Assembly: GCF_000444875.1 (NCBI RefSeq)
Contig: NC_021985.1
Span: 3,481,535-3,545,534, forward strand
Length of the DNA stretch: 64,000 nucleotides
Direction of reading: 5' to 3'
Origin: Streptomyces collinus Tu 365
Lineage (GTDB): Bacteria; Actinomycetota; Actinomycetes; Streptomycetales; Streptomycetaceae
The position numbers and the translations under genes are program-made. Below, in pieces: positions 37,161 to 47,321 of the stretch. The notes under the pieces are model-generated. The model saw only the letters and a list, made by a program, of their open reading frames with translations. It was not told where the DNA came from and did not search any database. The first letter of the stretch is position 1. Every line of letters begins with the position of its first letter.

Positions 37161-37940
37161 TCAACGGGTGCTGACCACCACCGTCTTGGCCGCCTTGTCG
37201 TGCAGTCCCTGCTTGTACGGCCGGTCGAAGAAGCTCCAGCCGCCGCAGATCGCCGTCCAGACGCAGGCGCAGCAGAAGGCGAACGGCAGCCACAGCACCA
37301 GGGCCCGGTTCAGCGAGGTCTGGGTGGCCGGGGTGGAGCCGTTGTCGAGGTTGGCCACCCGCATCTTGAGCAGCTTCTTGCCGAGGGTCTGCCCCGTCCT
37401 GGCGATCAGGAAGGTGTCGTAGGCGACGTAGCAGACCGCGGCGATGACGGACTGCCCGACGGAGCGGGCCACCTCGCTCCCGGTGCCGTTGACGGTGTAC
37501 GCGCGGACGCCGAACACCAGGGTGAGCAGCCACACGACGATCCCGACGAGGATCATGTCGATGATGCGCGCGAGGGTCCGCCTGCCGCTGTCGGCGAGTG
37601 GCGGCATGCCGGCGAGGGGGTCGGCGGGGTAGCCCTGCCCCCCGGCACCGTAGGGGCCGCCGCCGTAGGGACCACCGCCCCCGTAGGGACCGCCGCCGGG
37701 TGGCGGGGGCTGCGCGCCCCCGTAGGGCGGGGGCTGCCAGCCGCCGGGCGGGGGCTCCTGTCCGCCGCCGGGGGGCGGGGCGCCCGGGGGTGGCGGCTGA
37801 CCACCGGGCGGCGGGGGCTGCCGGTCGCCGTACGGAGCGTCGTACGGCGAGCCCGACCCCTGCTCCGACGGGGGCCTCTTCCTGAACGGGTCGTCCTCCG
37901 GAGGCTGCTCTCCGGAGCCGGGGGGCGGTTCGCTGCTCAT
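37161..37940 (-). CDS. RDD family membrane protein with Pro/Gly-rich N-terminus
   Basis: 259 residues from ATG 37940. The first 110 residues are low-complexity, rich in Pro, Gly, Tyr and Gln (repeats of PPPGG and PYGGG), and probably disordered in the cytoplasm. The RDD domain follows with its signature RRTLARIIDMILVGIVVWLL, then GQTLGKKLLKMRVANLDNGSTPA and the C-terminal helix pair ending in FFDRPYKQGLHDKAAKTVVV. RDD proteins are small membrane proteins, possibly transport- or envelope-related. A paralogue is encoded directly upstream at 38012. Confidence 0.85.
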   Translation of the reverse strand: MSSEPPPGSGEQPPEDDPFRKRPPSEQGSGSPYDAPYGDRQPPPPGGQPPPPGAPPPGGGQEPPPGGWQPPPYGGAQPPPPGGGPYGGGGPYGGGPYGAGGQGYPADPLAGMPPLADSGRRTLARIIDMILVGIVVWLLTLVFGVRAYTVNGTGSEVARSVGQSVIAAVCYVAYDTFLIARTGQTLGKKLLKMRVANLDNGSTPATQTSLNRALVLWLPFAFCCACVWTAICGGWSFFDRPYKQGLHDKAAKTVVVSTR

Positions 37941-38011
37941 GGCCCGAGTGCACCGCGAACCGCCCTCCCCCGCATCCGGCGGGCGGCCGTACGGGGGACG
38001 GGCTCGCCCGC

Positions 38012-39535
38012 TCAGTCGGCGACGAAGGTGTGGGCCGCCTTGTCGTGCCAGCACTGGCGCCAGGGCCGGTCGAACACGCACCACAGCACGCCGACGACGC
38101 CGATGCCGAGCAGGCCGGGGACGCTGTAGACCAGCCAGCGGCGCAGGGCGGCGCCGAACCCCGGGGGCTCGTGCGCCTCGATGTCCCGCACCTCGAGACC
38201 GCACAGCTTCTTGCCCAGCGTGCGGCCCCACCTGGCCGTGGGCAGCACCTCGTAGAGGACGCCGAAGACCAGCAGGACGCCGAGCACGACGGCGAGCGAG
38301 GTGCCGGTCGTGCCGTCGATCAGCCACACGGTGACGGTGCGGCCGGACAGCTTCGCCTCGTCGATCTTCCGCTGGACGTGGTCGACCGCCCGGGTGCCGA
38401 GCGGGACCGCGGCGGCGGCGGTGACGGCGCCGATGACCAGGCTGTCGACCAGACGGGCGGCCAGCCGCTTGCCCAGACCGGCCGGACGGGCCGCGGCCTG
38501 CCGGCGGGCGGCCGCCTGGAACACGTCCTCGACGGGCGGCTTCCAGGGCGCCACGGGCTGCTCGTCCGCGCCCCCGGCCAGCCGGTGCACCTGCTGCGCC
38601 CAGGAACTCTGGCCGCCGCCGGGGCCCGAGGTCAGCGGGGTGCCGGGCGCCGGTACCTGCTGCGGGCCGCCCTGCCTGCCACCCTGCTGCCCGCCCTGCG
38701 GCGGCGGCGTCTGCTGCGGTACCGCGGGGGCCACGGCCGAGGGCGCTGCCTGGGGTGTCTGCGCGGCGGCGGCCCGAGCGGCGGCCGCCTTCCCGGCCCC
38801 GAAACCGGGGCCCGCAGCCGCCGGGGACTGCCCCGGGACCCCGACCGGGCCCTGCGCGCCGGGACCGGCCGCTCCCGGGCCGCCCGGTGCCGCCCCGGCG
38901 GGTGCCGCCCCGCCCGGGCCCTGGGCGGCGAAACCACCGGCGCCGGCCGGTGCGGACGGCTGCCCGCCCGGTGCCGCCGCGCCCGCCTCGCCGCCCGCCC
39001 GGCCCTGCCCCGGTGCCGGGCCGAAGGGCGGCGCGGAGTCGTCCCTGACGGCCGCGGGGCCCGGGACCGGACGGCGGAAGATGAACGTGCCCCCGGGGTC
39101 GGGGCCGTCGTCGTCCGTGGGCGGGATCGAGGCGGTGCCGTCGGTGCGGGCCGCGTGGCCGGCCGGCTGGGCCGGGCCCTGCGCGGCGGCCCTCGGATCG
39201 GCGCCGAATCCGGGCCGCTCGTACGGTCCGTGCGGTGCGTGCTGTCCGAGCCGCGCGTCGCCCTGGTCGCCCCACCCGGACGCCTGACCGCCCGCGCCCG
39301 CACCCGGCCCGGGGTCCTCGTCGAAGAAGTGCGGGCCCGTCTCCTCGACGGGCGGGGCCGCGGGGCGGGCGCCGGGCGGCGGGCTGAGCGGGCTGCCGTC
39401 CGCGGGCGCCGGCCGGCTGGTGCCCGGCACCCAGGAGGCGCCGTTCCAGTACCGCACGTACCCGGGGATGGAGGGGTCCGGGTAGTAGCCCTCACGGGGC
39501 CTGTCGTCACCGGGGGCCGGGGTTGGGGCGCTCAT
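38012..39535 (-). CDS. RDD family membrane protein with DUF2510-like N-terminus
   Basis: 507 residues. The opening PREGYYPDPSIPGYVRYWNGASWV is the DUF2510 motif (W-containing beta hairpin). About 280 residues of Pro/Ala/Gly/Gln-rich disordered sequence follow. The C-terminal RDD domain has GKRLAARLVDSLVIGAVTAAAAV, RWGRTLGKKLCGLEVRDIEAHEPPG and CVFDRPWRQCWHDKAAHTFVAD, closely parallel to the neighbouring protein at 37161. The pair probably arose by duplication. Start ATG 39535. Divergent from ssgG. Confidence 0.85.
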   Translation of the reverse strand: MSAPTPAPGDDRPREGYYPDPSIPGYVRYWNGASWVPGTSRPAPADGSPLSPPPGARPAAPPVEETGPHFFDEDPGPGAGAGGQASGWGDQGDARLGQHAPHGPYERPGFGADPRAAAQGPAQPAGHAARTDGTASIPPTDDDGPDPGGTFIFRRPVPGPAAVRDDSAPPFGPAPGQGRAGGEAGAAAPGGQPSAPAGAGGFAAQGPGGAAPAGAAPGGPGAAGPGAQGPVGVPGQSPAAAGPGFGAGKAAAARAAAAQTPQAAPSAVAPAVPQQTPPPQGGQQGGRQGGPQQVPAPGTPLTSGPGGGQSSWAQQVHRLAGGADEQPVAPWKPPVEDVFQAAARRQAAARPAGLGKRLAARLVDSLVIGAVTAAAAVPLGTRAVDHVQRKIDEAKLSGRTVTVWLIDGTTGTSLAVVLGVLLVFGVLYEVLPTARWGRTLGKKLCGLEVRDIEAHEPPGFGAALRRWLVYSVPGLLGIGVVGVLWCVFDRPWRQCWHDKAAHTFVAD

Positions 39536-39770
39536 GTCCGTCGTCCCGTATCTGCTCGGGGGTGGGATGGGAGCCTCCACATCTATCAGACCGGGGCATG
39601 CCACACCGCCAGTCCCGCCGTACCCACCCCTTTCCGGGCGACGCCGTGCCTCCGCTCCCCCGGTCCGAGCCGAAGAACTTCCCGGAACCCGCGTAATGGC
39701 AGCGCCTTCGCCGCCTCTCTCCGGGTACCGGCCCACTCAGGGCGGCCCCGGCAGGAAGGAAACACAGATC

Positions 39771-40184
39771 ATGGATCACACCGTGGTGGAGCGGGAGCTG
39801 GAGCTGAAGCTCGTTCTGTCCCCCGAGCGCAGCGTGCCGGTGCCGGCCCGGCTGGGCTACCGCTCCGACGACCCCTACGCCGTCCACGTCGCCTTCCACA
39901 TCGACTCCGAGCACCCCGTCGACTGGACGTTCGCCCGGGAACTGCTGGTGGAGGGGGTGTTCCGGCCGTGCGGGCACGGCGATGTGCGGGTGTGGCCGAC
40001 CAAGGTCGACGGACGCGGCGTCGTGCTGATGGCGCTGAGTTCCCCCGACGGGGACGCCCTGCTGGAGGCACCGGCCGCCCAGGTGTCGGCCTGGCTGGAG
40101 CGGACGCTGCGCGCGGTGCCCCCGGGCAGCGAGGCCGGGCGGCTGGGCCTGGACGGCGCCCTCGACGAGCTGTTCGCCCGGTGA
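39771..40184 (+). CDS. ssgG: SsgA-like sporulation protein (SALP)
   Basis: 137 residues. It shows the SALP pattern: MDHTVVERELELKLVLSPERSVPVPARLGYRSDDPYAVHVAFHI, TFARELLVEGVFRPCGHGDVRVWP and SSPDGDALLEAPAAQVSAWLERT. SALPs occur only in sporulating actinomycetes and guide septum site, peptidoglycan and spore wall maturation. The position between RDD proteins and an FAD oxidase matches my memory of the ssgG locus, so that symbol is proposed with moderate confidence; SsgG guides septum placement in aerial hyphae. ATG 39771 has GGAAGGAAA upstream. Confidence 0.88.
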   Translation: MDHTVVERELELKLVLSPERSVPVPARLGYRSDDPYAVHVAFHIDSEHPVDWTFARELLVEGVFRPCGHGDVRVWPTKVDGRGVVLMALSSPDGDALLEAPAAQVSAWLERTLRAVPPGSEAGRLGLDGALDELFAR

Positions 40185-40201
40185 GCGCCCCCTCAGGGGG
40201 G

Positions 40202-41611
40202 TCAGAACAGCTTGCCGGGGTTGAGGATGCCGAGCGGGTCGAAGACCTGCTTCACCGCGCGCTGCATCTCCACGCCGACCGGACCGATCTCCCGGGCCAG
40301 CCACTCCTTCTTCAGCACGCCGACGCCGTGTTCGCCGGTGATGGTGCCGCCGAGTTCCAGGCCGAGGGCCATGATCTCGTCGAAGGACTCGCGGGCCCGC
40401 CGGGACTCGTCCGGGTCGGCGGCGTCGAAGCAGACGGTGGGGTGGGTGTTGCCGTCCCCGGCGTGCGCGCAGACGCCGATGGTGAGGTCGTACTTCCCGG
40501 CGATCCGCTCGACCCCTTCGAGCATCGCGCCGAGCCGGGAGCGCGGCACGCACACGTCGTCGATCATCGTCGTGCCCTTCACCGCCTCCAGCGCGGTCAG
40601 CGAGAGCCGCCGGGCCTGGAGCAGCAGGTCGGACTCGGCGGCGTCCTCGGCCGGTACCACCTGGGTGGCGCCCGCCGCCTCGCACACCGCGCCGACGGCG
40701 GCCAGGTCGGCGGCGGGGTCGGGGGTGTCGAAGGCGGCCAGCAGCAGCGCCTCGGTGGTCTCCGGGAGACCCATGTGGGCGAGGTCGTTGACCGCCTTGA
40801 CGGTCGTACGGTCCATCAGTTCGAGGAGGGACGGGACGTGACCGCCCTCCATGATCCGGCACACGGCGTCGCAGGCGGCGGCCGCCGAGGCGAACTCGGC
40901 GGCCAGGACGAGCTGGCGAGGCGGCTTCGGCCGCAGCGCCAGGACCGCCCGCACGACGATGCCGAGCGAACCCTCGGAGCCGACGAAGAGCCTGGTCAGG
41001 TCGTAGCCCGCCACGCCCTTCGCGGTGCGCCGCCCGGTGGACATCAGACGGCCGTCGGCGAGGACGACGTCCAGGCCCAGCACGTACTCGGCGGTCACGC
41101 CGTACTTCACGCAGCACAGCCCGCCCGAGGCCGTGCCGATGTTCCCTCCGATGGTGCACATCTCCCAACTGGAGGGGTCCGGCGGGTAGTAGAGGCCGTG
41201 TTCCTCCACCGCGCGGGAGAGGGCCGCGTTGATCACGCCCGGTTCGACCACCGCGATCCGGTCCACCGGGCTGATCTCCAGGATGCGGTCCATCTTCGTC
41301 AGGGACAGCACGATGCAGCCCTCGGTGGCGTTGGCGCCGCCGGACAGGCCCGTGCGGGCCCCCTGCGGGACCACCGGGACGCGCAGCTCACTGGCGGTGC
41401 GCATCACGTGCTGGACCTGTTCGACGGTGCGCGGCAGCACGACCACGGCCGGGGCCCCGGCCGGGCAGAAGCTGGCCATGTCGTTGGCGTAGGAGGTGGT
41501 GACGTCGGGGTCGACGAGGACGGCCTCGACGGGCAGGCCGGCCAGGAGCCGGTCGGTGAGGTTACCGGGTGCCACAGCATCGGTGTCGCGATGCGCTTCG
41601 ATACGGCTCAT
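40202..41611 (-). CDS. FAD-linked oxidase, glycolate/D-lactate dehydrogenase type
   Basis: 469 residues of the GlcD/vanillyl-alcohol oxidase superfamily. The FAD PP-loop region is VPVVPQGARTGLSGGANATEG, followed by VEPGVINAALSRAV, PPDPSSWEMCTIGGNIGTASGGLCCVKYG and GLDVVLADGR. The C-terminal cap has VCAHAGDGNTHPTVCFD, the metal/substrate His pair, and TGEHGVGVLKKEWL. It oxidises a 2-hydroxyacid, with D-lactate or glycolate the usual substrates, and passes electrons to a carrier. Start ATG 41611; GTG 41617 is possible. Convergent with ssgG, 17 bases apart. Confidence 0.9.
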   Translation of the reverse strand: MSRIEAHRDTDAVAPGNLTDRLLAGLPVEAVLVDPDVTTSYANDMASFCPAGAPAVVVLPRTVEQVQHVMRTASELRVPVVPQGARTGLSGGANATEGCIVLSLTKMDRILEISPVDRIAVVEPGVINAALSRAVEEHGLYYPPDPSSWEMCTIGGNIGTASGGLCCVKYGVTAEYVLGLDVVLADGRLMSTGRRTAKGVAGYDLTRLFVGSEGSLGIVVRAVLALRPKPPRQLVLAAEFASAAAACDAVCRIMEGGHVPSLLELMDRTTVKAVNDLAHMGLPETTEALLLAAFDTPDPAADLAAVGAVCEAAGATQVVPAEDAAESDLLLQARRLSLTALEAVKGTTMIDDVCVPRSRLGAMLEGVERIAGKYDLTIGVCAHAGDGNTHPTVCFDAADPDESRRARESFDEIMALGLELGGTITGEHGVGVLKKEWLAREIGPVGVEMQRAVKQVFDPLGILNPGKLF

Positions 41612-41700
41612 GATCACAGCGTGTCACTCGGGGCCATCGGTGTGAACCCCGTCCGTGCCGTCCTTGGGCCACCCGGGCGGGCCCGTCACGCTGGCGCACA

Positions 41701-43200
41701 GTGAGCGGTATGGAGATCCGACAGTACGGCCCCTCCGCTCCCGGCACGTCCCCGGCGGCCGGGCCGCCGCCGCGCCGCGGGCGCCGGTGGCCGCTCGGTG
41801 TGCTGGCCGTCGCGCTCGCGGGCGGGGCGGCGGCGGGCGCGGTGCTGGCGACGGTCCCGGACGAGCCGGAGCGCCGGGCGGTGCCGCCGCCGCCCGCCGC
41901 GGGCCCCCGGACCCAGCCGCAGGCGCTGGCGCTGGCGCTGGCCGCGCTGACCTCGGGGGTGCCGGCCGCGCTGCCCGACCTGACGGCGCTGATCGGGCAG
42001 CAGGAGGGCCGGGTACGGGCGCGTCCCCAGGACGCCCGTGCCTGGGCGGTGCTGGGGACGGCGTACGTGGAGCGCGGGCGGGTGAGCGCCGACCCCGCGA
42101 ACTACCCGAAGGCGGAGCGGGCGCTGACGACGTCCATCCAGGTGCGCGCCGGCGGCAACGCCGAGGCGCTGGGCGGGCTGGCCGCGCTGGCCAACGCCCG
42201 CCGCGACTTCGCGGCGGCGAAACGGTACGGCGAGCAGGCGCTGAAGCTGACGCCGAAGCGGTGGACGGCGTATCCGCCGCTGATCGACGCCTACACGGGG
42301 CTCGGTGACTACAAGGCGGCCCGGGGCGCCCTGGACAAGCTGCTGGCGCTGCGGCCGGGGGTGGCCGCCCGGCCCGCCGTGATGGCCCGGGCGTCGGCGG
42401 TGTACCGGGACCGGGGCTGGCGCGAGGACGCCGTGGCCCAGCTGACGGACGCGGCGTCGACCGCCCGGACACCCCCCGAGCAGGGCGCCTATCTGACCGG
42501 GGTGGGGCAGCTCGCCTGGGAGCGCGGCGACCGGGAGGACGCGCTGCGGCACTTCGAGGCGGCCGTACGGGTCGATCCCGGCCGGTGGGCGGCGCTGGCC
42601 GGGAAGGGCCGGGCGCTGGCCGCGCTGGGTCGCGCCGACGAGGCGCTGACCGCCTACCGGGCGGCGCTCGCCGGGCAGCCGGACCCCCGGGTCACCCTGG
42701 AACTGGGCGAGCTGTACGAGTCGCTGGGCCGGTTCTCCTCCGCGCGCGAGCAGTACGAGCTGATGCGGGAGCGGGTGGAGCGGTCGGTCGACGGCGGGGT
42801 GGACGAGGAGCTGCTGATCGGCCAGTACGAGGCGGACCACGGCGACGCGCAGGACGCGGTGGTGCGGCTGGAGGAGGAGTGGCGCCGCCAGCCGGGGATC
42901 GAGGTGGCCGACGCGCTCGGCTGGGCGCTGCACCGGGCCGGTGACGACCAGGAGGCGCTGAAGTACGCCTCGATCGCCACGGACAAGGCGAAGGGCGGCG
43001 GGGTGCGCAGTGCGCTGTACGCCTTCCACCTGGGCATGATCGAGCGCGAGACGGACCGGCCGGGTCCGGCCCGGCGCCATCTGCAGGAGGCGCTGCGGAT
43101 CAACCCGTACTTCTCGCCGCTGCGGGCTCCCGAGGCCCGGGCTGCGCTGCGGGAGCTGGGGGACGTGCCCGACGAGCCGCTGCCCGGCGCGGACGACTAG
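41701..43200 (+). CDS. Membrane-anchored TPR-repeat protein
   Basis: 499 residues. A Pro-rich N-terminus and one membrane segment (RRWPLGVLAVALAGGAAAGAVLATV, about 29-53) precede at least eight tetratricopeptide-like units, for example AWAVLGTAYVERGRVSADPANYPKAERAL, AAKRYGEQALKLTPKRWTAYPPLI and DREDALRHFEAAVRVDPGRWAALAGKGRALAALGRADEAL. The repeats should form a right-handed solenoid outside or at the membrane. Likely a scaffold protein; partners are unknown. GTG 41701 or ATG 41710 may be the start. Convergent with the gene at 43222. Confidence 0.85.
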   Translation: MSGMEIRQYGPSAPGTSPAAGPPPRRGRRWPLGVLAVALAGGAAAGAVLATVPDEPERRAVPPPPAAGPRTQPQALALALAALTSGVPAALPDLTALIGQQEGRVRARPQDARAWAVLGTAYVERGRVSADPANYPKAERALTTSIQVRAGGNAEALGGLAALANARRDFAAAKRYGEQALKLTPKRWTAYPPLIDAYTGLGDYKAARGALDKLLALRPGVAARPAVMARASAVYRDRGWREDAVAQLTDAASTARTPPEQGAYLTGVGQLAWERGDREDALRHFEAAVRVDPGRWAALAGKGRALAALGRADEALTAYRAALAGQPDPRVTLELGELYESLGRFSSAREQYELMRERVERSVDGGVDEELLIGQYEADHGDAQDAVVRLEEEWRRQPGIEVADALGWALHRAGDDQEALKYASIATDKAKGGGVRSALYAFHLGMIERETDRPGPARRHLQEALRINPYFSPLRAPEARAALRELGDVPDEPLPGADD

Positions 43201-43221
43201 GTCGTGCCGTGCACCCGGGTC

Positions 43222-44079
43222 TCAGGGCCCGGGTTTGCAGTACAGGGAGAACCGGCGCGCTCCGGGCTCGCCGGAGGCGAGGCCCAGGTACAGGCGGGGG
43301 CCGCCGGTGCGCGTGACCGCCAGGCCCTCGGGCTCGCGGTGACTCAGGGTGTGGCCCGCTCCGGTGCGGTGGGCGGCCAGCAGGGCGCCGGTGCGGATGT
43401 CGAGGCAGGACAGGTACGCGTTGCCGTGGCGGGCGGGCGGGTTGGTCCGGGCGTCGTAGGCGCTGCCGGCGAGCTGGTAGAGGTGGTCGCCGTGCAGCGC
43501 GTAGCCCTGGAAGGGGACCGCCGGGTCGGGGTGGGCGCCGGTCTGCGGGAAGTCGGCGAGCGGGTTCGCGTAGTCGCGGGCGACGAAGGCGGCGAGGTCC
43601 CAGACGCGGTAGCGCGGGACGTTCCGCACGCGGTAGCGGATCGCCAGGCGGCGGGTGGCCGCGCAGAGCGTGGGCTGGTTGTTGCGGGATCCCTCGACGG
43701 GGTGGCGGACCTTGACGTCGCGGGTGGTGCGGGTGGCGCCGGCGGCGAACCGGAACCGGGTGACGCCCCGGCCGAAGCCGTGCAGGGCGTCGGCCTCGGT
43801 CCAGATCCAGACCGTGCCGTCGGGGTCGTTCTGCACGCCCATGCTGACGCCGTGCCCGAACCCCTTGAGGTACATGTGGCCGAGCCGCCGGCCCTCCATG
43901 TCCAGGCGGTTCAAACACAGGTCACCGTCCGCCAGGCCGCCCCGGGCGACCTGGAGGACGTAGAGGTGGCGGTGCACCTCGTCGAACGCGAAGGACTGGA
44001 GGACCGTGGGCTCCCGGAGCGTCGCCCGCTCCCGCAGCCGGCACACGGCCGGCGCGGCGAGGTCGATGTGCTCCGCCAC
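43222..44079 (-). CDS. Beta-propeller-like protein resembling TagC/phage receptor-binding proteins
   Basis: 285 residues without signal or membrane segments. Repeated strands with aromatic and Gly-rich turns (SFAFDEVHRHLYVLQVARGG, YLKGFGHGVSMGVQNDPDGTVWIWTEADA, GYALHGDHLYQLAGSAYDARTN) suggest a beta propeller. The pattern LQSFAFDE...LYVLQ...GDLCLNRLD resembles proteins annotated as teichoic acid biosynthesis protein C or phage P68 receptor-binding-like in Gram-positives. I cannot prove that. Enzymatic residues are not evident. It sits between the TPR gene and hppD on the same strand as hppD, 33 bases after it, so it may be cotranscribed. Confidence 0.6.
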   Translation of the reverse strand: MAEHIDLAAPAVCRLRERATLREPTVLQSFAFDEVHRHLYVLQVARGGLADGDLCLNRLDMEGRRLGHMYLKGFGHGVSMGVQNDPDGTVWIWTEADALHGFGRGVTRFRFAAGATRTTRDVKVRHPVEGSRNNQPTLCAATRRLAIRYRVRNVPRYRVWDLAAFVARDYANPLADFPQTGAHPDPAVPFQGYALHGDHLYQLAGSAYDARTNPPARHGNAYLSCLDIRTGALLAAHRTGAGHTLSHREPEGLAVTRTGGPRLYLGLASGEPGARRFSLYCKPGP

Positions 44080-44112
44080 GGTCCCCCCTCGCGCCGGGCG
44101 GGACCCCGGGTC

Positions 44113-45324
<1,212 letters not shown>

Positions 45325-45394
45325 TCAGCGGTAGGGCCGCACCGGCGGTCTTTCTGTACAGGATGACCACCCCGGAGAGGAGGCGGGCGGGACC

Positions 45395-45877
45395 GTGGCG
45401 ATCGATCGTCTGGACGGGCGGATCATCGTGCTGCTGGCCCGGGAGCCGCGCATCGGCGTGCTGGAGATGTCGCGGCGGCTGGGGGTGGCCCGGGGGACGG
45501 TCCAGGCGCGGCTCGACCGGCTCCAGTCGAACGGGGTGATCCGCGGTTTCGGCCCGCAGGTGGACCCGGCGGCCCTCGGCTACCCGGTCACGGCGTTCGC
45601 CACGCTCCAGATCAGGCAGGGCCAGGGGGCGGACGTCCGGGCCCACCTGGCGACGGTGCCCGAGGTGCTGGAGCTGCTGACGACCACCGGCAGCGGGGAC
45701 ATGCTGTGCCGGCTGGTGGCGCGCTCGAACGCCGATCTGCAGCGGGTGATCGACCTGGTCGTCGGCTTCGAGGGCATCGTCCGGGCGTCCACCGCGATCG
45801 TGATGGAGAACCCGGTCCCGCTGCGGGTCATCCCGCTGGTGGAACAGGCCGCCGGGGACGCGGCGGAGGGGGCCTGA
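45395..45877 (+). CDS. Lrp/AsnC family transcriptional regulator
   Basis: 160 residues from GTG 45395. The N-terminal winged helix-turn-helix has LDGRIIVLLAREPRIGVLEMSRRLGVARGTVQARLDRLQSNGVIRGFGPQ, and the C-terminal RAM domain has PVTAFATLQIRQGQ, EVLELLTTTGSGDMLCRLVARSNADLQRVI and TSTAIVMENPVPLR-type ends. It probably responds to an aromatic amino acid or its keto acid, given divergence from hppD. Length is normal. A GAGGAGG ribosome site lies upstream. Confidence 0.92.
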   Translation: MAIDRLDGRIIVLLAREPRIGVLEMSRRLGVARGTVQARLDRLQSNGVIRGFGPQVDPAALGYPVTAFATLQIRQGQGADVRAHLATVPEVLELLTTTGSGDMLCRLVARSNADLQRVIDLVVGFEGIVRASTAIVMENPVPLRVIPLVEQAAGDAAEGA

Positions 45878-45930
45878 GCGGGCACTGATCTGCCCCGCGC
45901 GCACGGCGTCGTCGTTGCCCTTAACGTCGC

Positions 45931-46722
45931 CTAGCAGCTGGGAACCGGGCCCTTACCCTTCTCCAGCGCCCGCAGTGCGTCGACCGCGCCGTTCAACGTG
46001 GTCACCGGGACCAGCCGCAGCCCCTTCGGCAGCTCGGACCTGGCATCGGCGCACTCGGCCTTCGGCACCAGGAAGACGGTGGCACCGTCCCGCCGCGCGG
46101 CCTGGGTCTTCAGGGCCACCCCGCCCACCGCGCCGACCTTGCCGGCGGCGTCGATGGTGCCCGTACCGGCGATGTCACGGCCCCCGGTGAGGTCACCGCC
46201 GCTGCCGTCGCCGTCCAGCTTGTCGATGATCCCCAGGGTGAACAGCAGCCCCGCGCTCGGGCCGCCCACGTCGGCGAGCTTCAGCCTGACCTTGACCTTG
46301 TCGGCGCTCAGGTGCAGGTACTTCAGCGCCGCCTGGGTCGCCGCGTCCTGCGACTGCTGCATCTGCTCGGCGTTGTGCTTCTCGATCTCCTTGACGCTGT
46401 TGCCGCTCGGGTAGACGGCGTCGCGCGGCATCACGGCACGGTCCGGGCGGAACCAGTTGTCGAAGACGTCCCCGAGCGAGACCCGGGCGTCCGGGCCGGT
46501 CGCCACGATGGTCACCATCCGCAGCTGACCGCTGGTCGTCCGGGTCGGCGCCCCGGAGACGGTGATCACCGGCGTGCCCTGGTGCTTGCCCAGCACGTCC
46601 GCCGTCAGCCCGGGCTGCGCCAGCGAGAACGGCAGCGGCGCGAACACGGCCGTGGCGAGCAGCGCGACGACGGGCAGGGCGCAGACGGCGACGGCCTGGG
46701 AACGCGTGAGACGTGAGAGCAC
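45931..46722 (-). CDS. Lon-like (S16) membrane-anchored protease
   Basis: 263 residues, GTG 46722. An N-terminal membrane helix (AVAVCALPVVALLATAVFAPL) is followed by a PDZ-like strand region and a proteolytic domain of Lon type without ATPase. The Ser-Lys dyad is visible: Ser in DVGGPSAGLLFTLG near 155, and Lys in VALKTQAARRDGATVFLVP near 202, with the GTGTIDAAGKVGAVGG strand between. Such YlbL-like proteins occur in most actinobacteria and probably process envelope proteins. It lies downstream of the repeat array and ends convergent with the AsnC gene. Confidence 0.88.
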   Translation of the reverse strand: MLSRLTRSQAVAVCALPVVALLATAVFAPLPFSLAQPGLTADVLGKHQGTPVITVSGAPTRTTSGQLRMVTIVATGPDARVSLGDVFDNWFRPDRAVMPRDAVYPSGNSVKEIEKHNAEQMQQSQDAATQAALKYLHLSADKVKVRLKLADVGGPSAGLLFTLGIIDKLDGDGSGGDLTGGRDIAGTGTIDAAGKVGAVGGVALKTQAARRDGATVFLVPKAECADARSELPKGLRLVPVTTLNGAVDALRALEKGKGPVPSC

Positions 46723-46799
46723 GGAATCAATCTACGTGACGGCCGACCGCCTCCCGAGCGGCGCAGGCGTCCCGCCCCTGGGTGTGCGCATGCGGCACA

Positions 46800-47320
46800 C
46801 GGGAGGGGGCCGGGCGGCACCCGGGGCGGGCCTGCCGGCACCCGGCGCGGGCCTAGCTGGTATGCGGGCACGATCCCGGCGGCACCTGGGCGCGAGCCGG
46901 ACGGCACCCGTGGGCGGGCCTGCCGGCACCCGGCGCGGGCCTGCTGGCATCGGGCGCGGGTCTGCTGGCGTCCGGGCGCGATACGGGCGGCGCCCGGGGG
47001 CCAGCCAGGCGGCACCCGGCACGGGCCTGCTGGTATCCGGGCGCGAGCCAGGCGGCACGCGGGCGTGGGCCTGGCGGCACGCGGGCGCGAGCCAGGCGGC
47101 ACGCGGGCGTGGGCCTGGCGGCATCCATGGGCGGGCCGGCACCCGGACGCGAGCCGGACGGCACCCGCGGGCGCGCCTGCCGGCACCCGGGCACGAGCCT
47201 GCCGGCACCGGGACGCGAGCCAGGCGGCACCCGGACGCGAGCCGGGCGGCACCCGGGCCCGGGTAAGGCGGCACCCCAAGTACGAGCCAGGCGGCACCCG
47301 GGCGTGGGTCCGGCGGCCCG
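46800..47320. repeat. Tandem array of degenerate 22-24 bp units
   Basis: A gene-free stretch made of about twenty head-to-tail units related to GGCGGCACGCGGGCGTGGGC plus CT. Exact or near-exact 22-base copies lie at about 47048-47122, alternating GCGTGGGCCT and GCGCGAGCCA; the unit drifts toward GGCACCCGGGCGCGAGCC at both ends. All frames look open because the period is not a multiple of three and stop codons are rare in such GC-rich sequence. It lies between the Lon-like protease start and the IclR gene end. Confidence 0.8.
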
Positions 47321-47321
47321 G

